From Camillea tinctor (Eukaryota; Ascomycota; Sordariomycetes; Xylariales; Xylariaceae), in assembly GCA_022578605.1 (NCBI GenBank), contig MU394052.1:1178001-1242000 (forward strand): a DNA stretch of 64,000 bases, in the 5' to 3' direction. The notes beneath the pieces were generated by a model. That model saw only the letters and a list, made by a program, of their open reading frames with translations. It had not been told where the DNA came from and did no database searches. Below, piece by piece: positions 47,856-61,024 of the stretch (position 1 is the first letter of the stretch; each line of letters starts with the position of its first letter). The position numbers were made by a program, and so were the translations under genes.

Positions 47856-50800
47856 TTTGTTTAATGGTCAAAAGTATGGTACCTGCTACGGAAAGAGGCG
47901 GGTTTCTCGGCGTTACAAAAACACATACAAAAAAAAGGTGCCTTCTATGTTGATTCCTTATTTGGCCGAACCTTGTTCCCCCTTTTGAACCAGGTAGCAT
48001 TTCAGGAGGGTCATTGGACTTTGAAACTCGGGTTTGACATTTTACCAGCAGAATTCCATTTTCACATCCAGCAAACCTTTTTTTCTATTTCCTTGCTGAG
48101 ATCACGATGCTTTCAATGCGAGGCGTTTTGGGTTTGTTCATTTTTCTTTCTTTACCTGTTTGAATGTCTATTTGCGATTTGCGATGGGTTCTAGCATAAC
48201 GAGACGGGAAGGCAGTCATGTCGTCTTATTTTCATTATATTTCTTCTTCTTTTTTTTTCAATTTACCGGGGCACGGGGATCTGGGAGAGCAAGCATATAA
48301 TAGGGACTAGAGGCGCAAGAAAAAGAGAGGGTGCCTCACGACTATACATGGATTTTTCACTCTTATACATGTTATTCCTTGTATTTTCCCGTGCCTGCAT
48401 ACGAACCTAGTCCCCACTCTGTCTAAGCCCGGCTAGAGAGGGAGACAAACAAGACAAGCAAGCACTGCATCCAAAACAAGATATATTTATTCCTCCGGTA
48501 TAAGATGGTTTGGGGGCTAAAACAAACCTCGTTTCCCTCCTCTTCTCCTTATATATTTCTTAGAACGGTATCGGGGTAACAGACAGAAAATGAACCTTCA
48601 AAGGCTGCGCTTTTTTACGATCGAACTTGGGGGTTAGAAGGAGTTCACTATGATGGGCGGTCAGGGCGAGGAGCGGGTTTGCGCATTACTGCCTATTTGC
48701 TACGTAGCGGTATTTAGTACCCTAGGAGAATTAAAAGAAAATATGGAGTATAAGGTCGGGTCGGCTCAGGGGAGATCAGGAGAAAATATGGGGACTCGGT
48801 CGGGGAAAGGGGCCGTTTCTAATTTGTTACCTATTTGCTTGCTTTACTACTACCTATATACCAGCTCTTCAAAGTGTAGTATATATATGCGCATAGCATT
48901 ATATACTTGCTTTACGTCACCTTACGTTATTTAGTTATTCGGATATCTAGCAAACCAGAAATCACTAATACCTACGAAATAGTCACCCTAAGACATGATC
49001 ATCTTTTATGATGTTTAAACCACTGCCGATATATAGTATATATCGGTAGGGGGGTATCTATCGCATTGTATGCTACAGCCCTGACAGAGACTTGGAGATA
49101 GATGCCCAGTCTGGCCGTATGAGTGATTGCCCAAGATAAAATTGTGGTCCATTTATGGGAACTACCAGTGTGCTACCTAGACCTAAGTACATACATTCGG
49201 GGTTAGTATGGCGGATGAATGTAAGGACGTTAGCTGTACATACCCCTATGATAGGTACATAACGTCTGGCAACCCACATACATTACGTGTAGATCGGGTT
49301 ACACACCGACTTGCTATTTAGAACTCACCTATTTATCACACAATATTTATGTATGGTCACTTTTATGATCATTGTTGCTGTTGTTTTTCTTTGCTTTTTT
49401 TTTTTCTTTTTTTCTCTTTTTTTTGGTTCTTCTTCACTTGAAGTCGGGGTTGCGTCGGAGGTTTTTACTTTTGCTTTTTCTTTTTTTTTTTTATACATCA
49501 GAAACGAAACCGGCGACTTGGAGATACTACCCTAGATTGACAAGAAGCCTGCTACCGTAGGTATCCGGCCTTCCACGTTGCCTCTGGTGCCACCATACCT
49601 ACCAGGTTCCGACAGATGTAGATATGTAAGCAAACGTCCATTGGATACAATATGTACACTTTTTTTTTTCCTAATCAGAGGCATGGGTCACCCATGTTTG
49701 CAATTTTTTTCATCTTCACTATCTGTTCAGTCATGCGCGCATGATCGCGCAGGATTTTTTGTTGTGTACGTTGCCCAACAATTATAATTACACATGTCAA
49801 AGTTGACCATCTTCAATTGCTATGTAGGATCGCTTTTATCTGTGATAAAAAAAGAAAAAGTAAAAAATAGACCCGGGGTGGTGAGATAGGGTACAAGTAA
49901 TAGATTATAAACCTGGCACGTCTGGATCTATATAGATACATACACTAGATATGGGGGCCAAGTATAGAAATTCGCGTCGATCGCGATCTAGATGGATCAC
50001 CTGGAGCCGCATGGTGGAGTCCCATTGTGTTTTTTTTTTTTGGTTTTGGCTCCCGCTCATAGGTACGGAGTACATCCGGGGGAGACTTTCTAAACTCCAA
50101 TACCCGCTGAGGTCAGCTCAACTCCCTCTCTCTCTCCACTGCAATCCTGGCACCTACATAAAATCGCCTAGCTGCATAGCTTCGGTTAGCTACTTACGTA
50201 GGGTAACATGGATCAAACCCACTGGGCGATCTTGTAAGTATAAGTCTAGATACCTATCTACTTACCTATTAGCATGAAAAACGAAGGGGGGGTGCTACGA
50301 GTGACGTAATTGGACCCTGCAGCATCGATGTAAGTGTACGTAGGCAAGTAGGAGAGCCGCCGGAATGTCATGTATGTCGGTAACCGAAAATGCTAATATG
50401 GGTATAACTATTGACGTGTTATAAAAGTACCCACGAACATACCCGACTGTCTACGGAGGTGGGGGTTTTCGTTAACACGTGGAAGAAAGAAAGAAGGAAG
50501 AGAAATGTTGACAATACTTTTTGTTTATCTACCTAGGGACCAGGTAGGTAGGCAATGCTTCACTGGAGGGCCAAGTCGTGCTGTGCATTGAACTGAGCAT
50601 GCTGGCTACAGTGCTGGGACTTGTAGAAACAGAACATGGATACCTGATATGCAGATTTCCTCTTATGATGCTTTACCATAAGTGGAAGACTATTTGTTTT
50701 CTTAGAAAATAAACATCTGAAAATCATCACAGCATGTCAAAAGATAAGAAAAGAGTATGAAATAGCACCTTATTATGAATTACTTAACATCACCATTGTA

Positions 50801-51019
50801 GTGATATGTTGCCATTGCTCTGTGTACAAAGTCAAGTCCCTGGTCTTCCATCTACTCATGCATCAATTCCTCCGATTTTCCCCTAGAATCCTAACTAGAG
50901 TAATAAGACGGAAATCCCAATACGCATCCCTTTTCATTTATGTGCAATATCCTAATTTTCTAAGAACCAGAAATGAACAGGATAGAACTGACTCTCGTAT
51001 GGCTGTATGCATTACACTT
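47856..51019. other. 3.2-kb gene-poor interval
   Basis: No gene recognised. The first several hundred bases are probably the 3' UTR of the large Zn2Cys6 gene. Several T-rich runs (around 49395-49425, 49480-49492, 50029-50041) and CCTAGG/AGGTAGG words near 50530-50550. Confidence 0.5.
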
Positions 51020-51970
51020 TCAGGCGGATTTTGGATCTTCATCTACCAGAGTATCATCTCCCACAAGTTGTCCGCCCATGTCTACCTCTGCGTCACAAAG
51101 TTGGTCGACATTGTCCTTGCGGTCATCATGCGTATCTGTTGACAATTCCGTATTCTGGTCGCGTTCGGTTGGGATCTCGCTCAGACTTCCTCGTTCACCC
51201 AGTTCCTCTCCAGGGGGAGGGCACGCCTCAAGTCTGAAAGTGAGATCGTAGTTCTTGAGTCGGAGAATCGTGCGATAGTCTAAGCAGATCCGGTGTGTGT
51301 CGTGCAGGGGCTGGCCCGGGGTGGGACCTTCCCGACTTTGATTACAGTCGAAAGTGACCGACAGCGTGTCTGCTGTAAGACGGGGATCTCCTACTACATG
51401 GTAATCCCAATGAGTCTCGCATTCACAGTCAAAAGAGACCTTCATATCATCTGCTGTAGGATGGAGATATCCCTTTATGGGGCGGAATATACGTTCTTCA
51501 CTGCGAAATCCGCCGTAGCCATGACAGTAAGCCTCGCAGGAAAGCAGAACAGGGATGTATTCTTTAAGGGCCCATTTGTACATTTCCTTGCAGGTGTATG
51601 AAAATTTAGGGAGGTTGCTAAACATCCGGTTGGGGCGAAGGACGTGTACATCACCGAACTCCTGGTAGACATCCACCAAGAATATATGTCCGTTCGAAGC
51701 AATTTGGTTGTAGATCATGAATCGCAGCTCGGTTGGTAGTTTCATAATTGGGAAAACGGGTTTTCTATGCTCTGTTGGCGCTCTATGGTTAGATATCTAG
51801 GAAACCATGATTACACAGATATTACTATTTAATGTCGACTTACTCTTTTTGCTTCTTTCATATAAACATGGTGCATACTGCTTGTCTTCCTTGGTTTCAT
51901 CCTTGGTAGGATAGTCTCCCCTAGCAATGACAGCATTGTTGTTCATTGTAGTGGTGACTTGATCGTCCAT
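51020..51970 (-). CDS. 2EXR-domain protein
   Basis: Minus strand, exons 51970-51844 and 51771-51020 give 292 residues across a 72-bp intron (GTAAGT donor, CAACAG acceptor). The join reads ...ERSKKKHRKPVFPIM-KLPTELRFMIY. The LPTELRFMIYNQI block (residues about 53-66) is the start of the 2EXR domain, an F-box-like fold found in large numbers in filamentous ascomycetes. The middle keeps hydrophobic/aromatic blocks such as FSYTCKEMYKWALKEYIPVL. The C-terminal 70 residues are acidic and low in complexity. Its function is unknown; family members are suspected to mediate protein contacts. The first exon (42 residues, charged) is less certain than the second. Confidence 0.7.
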
Positions 51971-53011
51971 GGCTGGCAGTTGGTACGCTCAAGGGCTGTC
52001 AAAGAACTGATGAATGGGGTCGGCGAAAGAACGTTTAGGGAAAGTAATATGATTCTGACTAACAAGATCACAGTTAATCAATGGAAGCCGATGTGCTGTT
52101 GAGACATTGTGTGTCGGCGTTGTGCATTGTGATGTGTTGCAGAGGGGAAGAGAATTGCAGCTCTTTGAGATATGGGCATCAGGAATTCATATCCAAAGCA
52201 GTGCAGCCCGCGTGAACAAACATGTGAGAAACTGCATCTACAGAGGAAGGTGCAAGTCAAGACGCGTAGCCTAGGGAACCGATCTTGACTTGAGCACGTA
52301 CTCTACAACTCTACATAATCGTTAGAATAGGTAGACTATGTATAATTATCCATACGCATGGTTAGAAAATGGGAGTACGTACCTACTTGTTCCTCGATCC
52401 AGACTTTCTTAGGCCTACCTTCCTTTTTTGGTCTTTTGTAAATTCCATACCAGATATCTACTGTGGTGTTGTGACTAGGATTAGGCATGGAAATACTCCT
52501 GATCAGATACCAGGACCACAAAGGAACAAGATCAAGGTCACAAAAGGAACCAAAACAAATGCAACACCACATGTATATAATTTATATTTATATTTCAACT
52601 TTCTGTTGTAATTTTTATCTTTCTTTCTCTCTCTCTATATATACATACACCTACATCTACCTATCTACCTAGTATGGGTATATAAAAGTGTACCTAAAGA
52701 ATCTTGAGTGACCATCTCAACATTTACACGACGAACGTCTTTCTACAAAGCACGAATACTACACCCGAAAGAGTTTCTCCCCATGATCTTAAAATGGAGC
52801 ATCTATGGCATCAATCCATATTGACACAAGAAATATATAGTAGTCAGCAACTTGTATTTGATGTACGGTAGACCTTTAACACTTCGGTATAACTTGTTCA
52901 CTAGCTAGAGAGGTATGCCATATAATTAACAAGGAAAAATCAACAGTGTCCATAGTAGCGAGATACTACACTGCATTCTCTAGGCTGGACCACAACGAAT
53001 GCTATATAGCA
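51971..53011. other. Intergenic spacer
   Basis: Upstream of the 2EXR gene and downstream of the GT31 gene (both minus). No gene recognised; CT and TA microsatellite-like DNA at 52610-52660. Confidence 0.6.
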
Positions 53012-54567
53012 TCATATCTTCGGCCAGACAGGGTCCTCCTCGCATTGCCCCTGCTCCTGGATCCAGGCACGAATTTTGTCAACAGCCCAACCACTCACCC
53101 ACCGCTCGCTCTCCTTATCAGCTTTCTTTCTTGGCTTTCCAAGTAAGAATCCCTTATGGTAAGTACAAGTTTCATTATGGTATGAAAACTGAAAGCAGTC
53201 TTCTACTTCGCTACACATCTTACGGCAATGCTCAAAGGACTTGTGAGCGTCCCTTTCGTATGGTGAAAAGTCATTCTGCTTAGCACGTGATATCTGGGAT
53301 TCAGTGTGATCGGCTTCGAAGTCGAAGTATCGTACATCGTTGCTAAGATTATCCCAATCCTGACGCTTGAGTTGTATCTTGGGGGCTAAGAACTCCTCGT
53401 AAATATCTCGAAACAGTAAGGGACGTTGTCGTGTTAAAGAAAATGATCGTTTATGATAGAACTGCCTCTCAAATTCCCAGAAAGTAGATATCTCTTCCGG
53501 ATTCATGTGGTGCATTGTAACAATAGGCTTGCACCATTGCTTGGGTCCAAAAGGAATGGTATAAGGCTTCTCACCATTGATCGTCGGCCACTGTCAAACA
53601 TCAACATCTAAAGTTCTTTTTGGATAGATGGGTTTTGCCACACTGGGTTAGCTAAATATAGGGGCTTGGAAGTACGTACAGCTTGAGAGACTTGAATGCC
53701 AACGGTTTCGTTTAATGCAACAGCTAGCATGTAGTCACCGCAACAGGTGTCTTTGATTCGCGTGTCAAAGCGATTTGCGGTACCTGGATGAACACCGACA
53801 AATTGATGCATAGCAGCCTGAGAGAGAATATACCCACTCCCGCCATGTGCGAAAGGAAAGTCGTTAATGAGAGCAGTGCTTCCAATATAGAACTCCTTGT
53901 TTGGGTCTAGGCTGCGTAACCATTGCAATAGGTTGGGCCATAGGACGTAAGTATCGGCGTCAATGAAAAGATACCAATCATATCCAGGACGCAGCGCATA
54001 GGTTTTCTCAGCTATATGTATGTTCTTATATTTGTCCAAGGTCCAACCTCGAGATCGACCATTATCATGAGCACTGTTACAACTATCCTGGTCGATGAGA
54101 CAAGTTTGTTGCTGGCGGTAGAGATCAAAGTCGGCATTCTCATCTCTGGCTTCAGACTTAACAGTATCAAGGCTGTCATATATATCGAACACGGCGATAC
54201 GCTGGCGCATATCGGAGAATATAAGGAAGTCATCCACACACCTCAGATTGGTCATGAGCTGAGTGGGTATCTTCGCATAGGACTCAGTGGCACCTGTCTT
54301 GACCACCACAAGAATATTGGACGTGTTAGGGAAATTATCACACATAGGGTCATGTGGCCGAATAGGAGTTCTACCGGTATCGAATTCTTTCCATTGTGTA
54401 GCGTTCATGTTGCTTTGACCGAGTTCATGGGGGTGTCTAAGAGAAGGGGTGCGGTAAAAAGATCCTTGGAGCGACCATTCACCAAGCCTTTTTGAAGTGA
54501 AGAGAATAAAAAGAAAACAAAGGATGATCAGAAAAAGGCCACTATGAGGCTGGCGAGAGAACATCAT
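53012..54567 (-). CDS. GT31-type glycosyltransferase with PAN-like C-terminal tail
   Basis: Minus strand, exons 54567-53680 and 53590-53012 give 488 residues across an 89-bp intron (GTACGT donor, TGACAG acceptor, phase 0, joining VSQA|WPTING). A type II membrane anchor lies at about residues 10-24. The catalytic core has the metal-binding D-x-D at 203-205 (FIDADTYV) and the HGGSGYILS block at 241-249, both typical of the beta-1,3-galactosyltransferase-like (core-1/GT31) family of fungi. EKTYALRPGYDWYLF precedes the DxD as in these proteins. Near the C-terminus four cysteines (C418, C422, C428, C438) with the spacing C-x3-C-x5-C-x9-C and FQFSYHNETC resemble a PAN/apple module. It is expected to add a sugar, from a UDP-sugar, to glycans in the Golgi; the sugar and acceptor are unknown. 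Divergent from the SRR1-like gene. Confidence 0.87.
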
Positions 54568-56813
54568 CTTTGCGGATAGGATAGAGAGGGGGGAGGGCCC
54601 AACTCTAGGACCGGACCCAAGTGTATTATTTGGTGGGAAATGAAGGAGGAAAAAAGAAACAGAATATAATAATGATCCAACTTGATGATTGCTAGGAATG
54701 CGTAGTTGTCCGTGTTTATGGGAAGCCGTAGGTTGGCTATCAGGAATAAATTGACGACGAGGCTGAGAGTATCGGATGTGGTAAGTAAGTGGGTATTCAG
54801 GGGTGAGGTGAAGGATAAAGGAGGTTATGGCATGAAGATTAGATCATAGGTAGGCTACCTAGGTACCTACCCAAGGTACCTAGGTTAGGTATTCATAAAA
54901 GATATGTTCCGAGTTTGTGTTTGTACTACCTAAGGGGCCCTTCCATACATAGTATGACCCTATAGAGTGTACATGTACACAGTAGGTAGGGCAGATAGTA
55001 ACCTAGTCATTAAAGGTACAGATTCAATCAAGGGCAAGAATGACCATGATTGCTCCTTCGTATTTTTTATTTTTTTTTTTATTTTTTTTTCCGATTATTA
55101 TTCAATGTAAACTGCCAGGGTAGGCGCGTGTTACATTTATTACTTTATAACTACATGTAAGGGGTAATGAAACTTGACTGGAAACTGCTGCCGGTTTGCA
55201 TATAGCTCTTTATCTATGTACCTAAACTGAAATATTGATATACTACCGAGGGGGGCATTACCTAATATTTCACAATGTAGGTAACCTAGAATAATACATA
55301 ATTGGAGAATGGTCGTCTAAGGGGGATTTATCTCCTGGCACCGACTCTATCTTATAGTTATAGATGTCTCGTTGGCGCTAATTTCTGAGCCCTTCTACTG
55401 TTGGTGCTATATACACCGGTTGTTCATACATTCTTGAATTTGTATCCCTAAGCCTTCTATCCCATGAGATCTTTTTCCATATCAGCATTCCTTCCAGTTG
55501 GCGGTTACCAGTAGGTTTTGCTGATGTAGGATAGTATTGTGCATTGCATTATGCCTTTTTATTTTATTTTTTTCTAAAAAAAAAAGGAGGGAAAAGAAAA
55601 CAGGTGGAGTGGAGGGGAGAGAACAGTTTGAAGAAACTTTGTCATAAGACTATTATCTTGTAGTGTGAAGCACTAGAACGGTGTTTTGACTACTCTTCGA
55701 AGTAACTTTTAAAAAAAATATAGAAATGTATATGAATATCGGGTGGTTTAGGTGAATATGGATGAAATATAATGACTACTCAGACTTGTAGCTAAATGGA
55801 TGTCGATCGATGTTGTCAACATATAGTAACCCCTTGGTCTCTCTTGATATGCGTACTGCTTTACAGGATTCTCCAATGTTTCGTAGAGAGACATGCTTCG
55901 TAGATACATTATTCTGATAGGTGTCTGATAAAAGTGTCTGTTTCAGGATATGGTCATAATTTCACGATTGCCCAAGGGAAGCACATATCAACAAAAGAAT
56001 GGCTTGGTGAGATATCTGTATCCATATGCGAGACGAAGCGCAATATTGATGACCTTCTCGTAATCATAGATGTTCCAAATTTGCTCCAACCTAACCCATT
56101 ATCTTGTCCCTTTTATGTCAGCTTCAATACCCCGAGAACGAACATATAATAACGTCCATACCCTTAACAACTGCGCAGCCATCCATATTAAAAGTCACTT
56201 ACAAGGTGGAGATCATATTTTATGCCTAGCTAAGATTATATAATTATATAACGGTTTTACCAATTTCCTTCGAAAGGGTCATCTGAATTCAGGGGTAAGC
56301 ACTTCATACAGTTCAAAAAAAAAAAAACATATATTCTAAATCATTTCTTCGTTTATCTTTCAAGAACGTCTGTGTAATGTGTATATAGAAACTGTCTAGG
56401 TCTCATACCTAACACCTGGCTGGCTATGATAGATGATCTAGGAATACGCTTGTCGTCAACAAATGACAACCACCCCTTCCCCCCTTTTTCATGAATCAGT
56501 GGAAGCAGTATCCCGGACGATTCCACGATTCCACGTCTTCAAGTTGGCGATAGACCCGCGTGGTTCTCTTTGACTAAACACGCAGGTGCATTGCATGTTT
56601 ACATCTATGATGTCGTTTGTTTATAAACACGAGATTCAAAGGTACTAGCCTGCGTGCCCTTTCTGCCAAAAAAAAAAAAAAGCTACACCCATTCTTCCTT
56701 TCCATCCACAAACTTTCACCCAGTTGCAGGCTTGGTGTGAATTGTCTTATTTCTTTCCTCCACATTTCATTGTTTTCACTCGAGGCATCTGCAATAACCA
56801 TTCCTTAGGCAAG
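54568..56813. other. Divergent intergenic region, GT31 and SRR1-like genes
   Basis: 2.2 kb without a recognisable gene. Contains CCTAGGTACCTACC palindromes (54847-54895), T-rich runs at 55063-55091 and A-rich runs at 55576-55600 and 56669-56681. Confidence 0.55.
54847..54895. repeat. CCTAGGTACC palindrome cluster
   Basis: Overlapping GGTAGGCTACCTAGGTACC and AAGGTACCTAGGTTAGG words upstream of the GT31 gene. Confidence 0.7.
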
Positions 56814-58392
56814 ATGGCTTCCTCCTCCACTGCCTACAAGAAGAAGGGCTCTACCAGCCAGGACCCTAGTGCCACTCAACAGGATGCTACCATTGCAGGA
56901 CCCTCTACTGGTGAGCAGGTCGAGATTGGTACGGCTAGGGTAGCTCATCGGGTCCCTAGACCACGACCTACTTCCATTTTCATGCCTCACTATCAGTCTC
57001 AGTTCAAACCAGGCTCTGAGAAATCCCCCAAGGATAAACAGATTGCCGGATCTCCTTTGGTCCCTCGACATCACATCGAGAACTTGTACAAAAGTGGTGC
57101 ACGCATCTGGACTGGGGAAGACCTCAGAGCTATCGAGGAACACATCAATGCTCTTATCAACCATTTTGAGGAACATGAACCCTTCCAGTTCCGCTGCTTT
57201 GACGACTCCATGACTACTATCGAGGATGTTAATCCGCACTTTATGGTTGGGTAAGTCCGCTAAAATCCATATTAATTCGCATGATTCGATCTTCCGGCTT
57301 CGAAGTATCCGAAGAGATTAGCTAGGAGCCCTTGTAACCGATGGATCTAACATTGAGCCTCTATTTTCTAGCAAGCCCAATGTCGCGTTCAGGATGTATC
57401 AGGACTTGTTATACAACAAAGCTAGAGGTCACGACAAGATTGCTCACCGCGGTCTCGCAATATGCTGCGAGGGGATCCCTAATATCCCCACTGTCGCCTT
57501 GACTGAGCATCAGGTTCTTCAGCTTTACCTACACGAGAAGGAGAAGTGGGATAAGAGCGACACGTGCTCTAAACTCAAGCTGATTATCGCTACTTCGAAA
57601 ATTCCGACTAACATCAACAAGATGGTTTGCTTTGGTCTAGGAAATCTCGAGAGTGGTTACTTGGCTAGCGAGGAGCCTACCCATCACCGATCAAGTAAGT
57701 GGCTTCTTTCCTCAAAATTATAATTTTAATAGCTCCATGGTTTCATCTCCGCCGCCACCTCGTAGAGTTCTTGTGGATGTTTATTCGAGAAAGAATTTAC
57801 TAACTAGCTACTACAGTCGTTCAGCATGCTGCGGCCCTGACCATTTCTGCCGCTGTTCAACGCAAGCTCAATAAGCCCATCAAGATCTACGCACAGGACC
57901 CCAATTACAGCCTCTATACCAAGCGAACTCTAGCCCGCCAGGAGATTCACGTCATCGATTGTCATGGCGCTAAAGGCTTTACCTACGTCGACGAGGATAC
58001 CATCGTCTTCTCCGTCGCTCCCAGCGTGCCAGTCAAACAGATCATCGCCGATCTTGCGCGCCCCCCTGTGATGATCTGGGAAAAGGTCAGCAGCCCCGAA
58101 GAGGAGGAAGAGAAGCTCAAAAACCCGCGCTTCTTCATGGGCGGCTACGTGTCGTAAGTTATCTACCCATCTCCGCCACCATCATCTAGACCCACTACCT
58201 GAGCAGTTAAAATATATAAACTTTTTAATTTGGCCTCTAACAAAATGGACGCATGCTAGCCCGTGGACCCTCGACAATGATTCTCCTCGTACCCAGAAAC
58301 TCGTCAAGCACTGCACGGCAACTCCATTTCCTGCAGATGACGGCCACTTCATGCCTAACCTCACCATCTACATTCGAAAGCCGTCCATGTAA
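56814..58392 (+). CDS. SRR1-like domain protein
   Basis: Four exons, 56814-57250, 57372-57694, 57817-58153 and 58260-58392, give 409 residues (introns 121, 122 and 106 bp; donors all GTAAGT; acceptors TAG, CAG and TAG). All joins are phase-consistent and read MVG|KPNVAF, HHRS|IVQHAA and YVS|PWTLDN. The first 75 residues are Ser/Thr/Lys-rich. Residues about 130-360 carry the SRR1-like pattern: a strand-loop VCFGLGNLE, then the helix IVQHAAALTISAAVQRKL, IKIYAQDPNYS, EIHVIDCHGAKGFTYVDEDTIVFSVAPSVPVKQI. SRR1 of plants affects clock and light signalling, and fungi have many SRR1-like proteins of unknown role. No signal peptide or membrane segment, so probably soluble and intracellular. It lies 563 bases from a same-strand 2EXR gene. 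Confidence 0.8.
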
Positions 58393-58955
58393 GCCGCCTT
58401 TTGTGGCTTCTGCGGGAATTTTGTTGTAGAGTTTCATGGTGGATAGTCAGTAGAGTTCGTTATTTGAGCTCGTTTACAGTTTGACTACGTGTGTGAAGTC
58501 TCTCTCGCTGCGGTGGCGTGGCAAAGTTCCTCTTATAGTTGTAACGTTTCCTGCGAGTGGTATATAGGGTATATTGACTCGTATATGAAACGTGAGAAGG
58601 ATGGAGAGGAAAACTTAGAGGGCGTTCGTAATGTTAGATACGCTCTACTGATGTCGCACAGGAGCAAATAAGAGAAACTTTTAACTAACCGTGGCGCACG
58701 TTGATTATCGTGAGTGATTCCTTGAGCGTATAAAGGAACCTTACTGTCGACGGAGAAGATAATCACGTAGCTATATAATCCCCAAGAAATCCCCTGTCTC
58801 TCCGCCTCTCTCTTGCCTCTTCACTCTCCATTCTTTCCGGTGGAACAATTGACTCCTCTTATACTACCTACCCTATTCACTCATCTCAAACCGACCTATT
58901 GCCTGAAAGCAATTCCCATTCTCGAGATACAACTCACAAAGACATCGGATACATC
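58393..58955. other. Short spacer between SRR1-like and 2EXR genes
   Basis: Holds the SRR1-like 3' end and a TATA-like box (TATATAAT at 58772-58779) about 180 bases upstream of the 2EXR start. Confidence 0.6.
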
Positions 58956-60185
58956 ATGTCTTCCCACGACCAGTACGATGAAGCCGCGGAACTAGGACCG
59001 CCACGGGTGTTCCCTAGATTTCGTGACCTGCCGGCCGAGCTGAGAGTGAAGATATGGAACCTCGCGCGGCCACGACGGATCATCACAATGACGCGGTCCT
59101 TCACTTATAACGGCCCATTATCAGACCCAAGAATCAGGGGCCTAATAGTTCATAACCCCCAGCCCGTTCCAGCCATAGCGCACTCGTGCTCTGAAGCTCG
59201 GTACGAGGTATGTGTTTTAGGTCGTAGACAGCTATGTGGCATGCACCACATTATAACCCCTGGTCAACGAATCCCGGCCCACCACTTGCTTTTGGCGGAA
59301 CCACCGACGTCCGAAGCCTTCGGTGCTCAGAACGAAACACACCGTTATTCGTGGTTCGATGGGAGTCGTGATATTCTGTTCTGGACTGTCCGCATGCCTG
59401 ATACGTATGAGTGGACCGAAGAGGCAAGGAGACGGCTGTGCGAATCATCAATTAGAAGAGTACTTATATGGCCTTGGTGGCCGCCAATGGGCAGAGGTAA
59501 GTGGCTTGGGAGTCGACTATTAACCCCCCTTTCCCTCCCCCTTTTCTTTTCGACTAGTCTCAGGAGCGCAGCTTGCCTACCAGGGCTAGATGCATAAATA
59601 TACACTCGAGAGAAACAACATTAAAAGAAAAGAAAAGGCGGACCGATATACCGACTACTAACTCGTGATATTATAGCAACGCACGGTATAAAGAATAAGC
59701 ATATGGCGCAGGCGGAATCACTCAAATCGACTTTCGAGCATATGGAAGAATTGAACATTCTAGTAGAACAGATGAACATAAACGTCACGGGATTTATTAA
59801 CAACCCTGGTGCCGAATCGCGTGTTCTAATCGATATACACGACAACAGCCAGATAAAAAGGGTCGAGAGACTTTTCGAGCGCCTTTGCAAATACCCAGAA
59901 GGTAGTCTGTATAGGGATCTATGGAACAGGCGGCGAACAAGACCCGAATCTGGGACAACTTTCAATCACCTTGCTTTGGATGAAGCGACTCTATGTGGGT
60001 GTATCCCAGCACCCAGTAACAGCGCCAAGAAACATACAGATCATTGGACAAGCATCTGGAAAGAGTTGGCGCAGGGCGATGAACATCCGAGACCCATTCC
60101 CAAATTCAGGCAGGTATGTATGATAAAGATACACAGGTCGATTTTGGAGGGCCTTGGATTGGACGATTTTATATTCGAGTGTTGA
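58956..60185 (+). CDS. 2EXR-domain protein (second copy type)
   Basis: Exons 58956-59496 and 59677-60185 give 349 residues across a 180-bp intron (GTAAGT donor, TTATAG acceptor), joining WPPMGR|ATHGIKN. The 2EXR signature FPRFRDLPAELRVKIWNLARPR occupies residues 19-40 (first and last parts F19-P20-R21 and LPAELR at 25-30). The next conserved parts follow: IAHSCSEARYE, an aromatic SRDILFWTV strand, and the WPWWPP loop. The second half is helical and hydrophilic, with no recognised motif. GAG|GTATGT after SEARYE is a potential extra donor; if used, the model between about 59205 and 59320 would change. Function unknown. Confidence 0.75.
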
Positions 60186-61024
60186 TACCGGATATATCCC
60201 AGTTACTCTTTGCATCTAGCATAGATGCCTAGGTGTATAATCACCGTATTTCTTAGCGTTTCATTCCCGGAGCCTTCTTGACTATGATTGCTCTCCTAAA
60301 CTGGACTGTCACGATGGTTATGTACAATATCAGTTGATCCTGAAAACATTTCTATACAAAACATATATGTAATACCTAGTACTAAGTACCTAAAGGGGTA
60401 TACACCAATTTAAGCTACTTATCTGACATATTGAAAAGACTTACACGATGCTTTCTAATGTTATTATGATCCGAATCCTTACGTATTATTATGCTTTGGT
60501 GGTTGGCATTAAAGTGCCCCTAGCTGCGTGGGGGATGAGGGGGAGCCATACCCCTCGATACGATCGGCAGGGTCCTGAAGGCAAAAACAGGTGATCAGTA
60601 TGACAGAAATTGTGGAGGATATCGAAGATTTGCCACCTGCTTTCCGCAGATGCTCAGCGATTCTGTAGATCGTGTGGATCGCTAGTCGGGCCAGGGCCTC
60701 AGCTCACGGAATTCTAAATGATTCGATAATGCTAAACCTAAGTTTATACTCTATTTACCTAGGTAGGTAATAAGTAATATGATGCGGAAATGCACTATAG
60801 TCAATATAGTATATATGTATATTTAGATCTCTGAGATTGTAGCTCAAATAAAAATGGAGCGAACGCTTAACGTAAATGAGGTATGTATAAAGTCTTAGGT
60901 ATATACAGAAAAATACATTCAAAGTGACAGCTCACTTAGAGAACTGCAAGGTTTCTCATGACGGCGCGCCACAGAAACGTTTAGCAATTGGCAAAGATGG
61001 CTATAAAGGCGTGTTAGTAAAAAA
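60186..61024. other. Convergent spacer, 2EXR and deuterolysin genes
   Basis: No gene recognised; AT-rich, with ACCTAGGTAGGTAA at 60757-60770. Confidence 0.6.
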
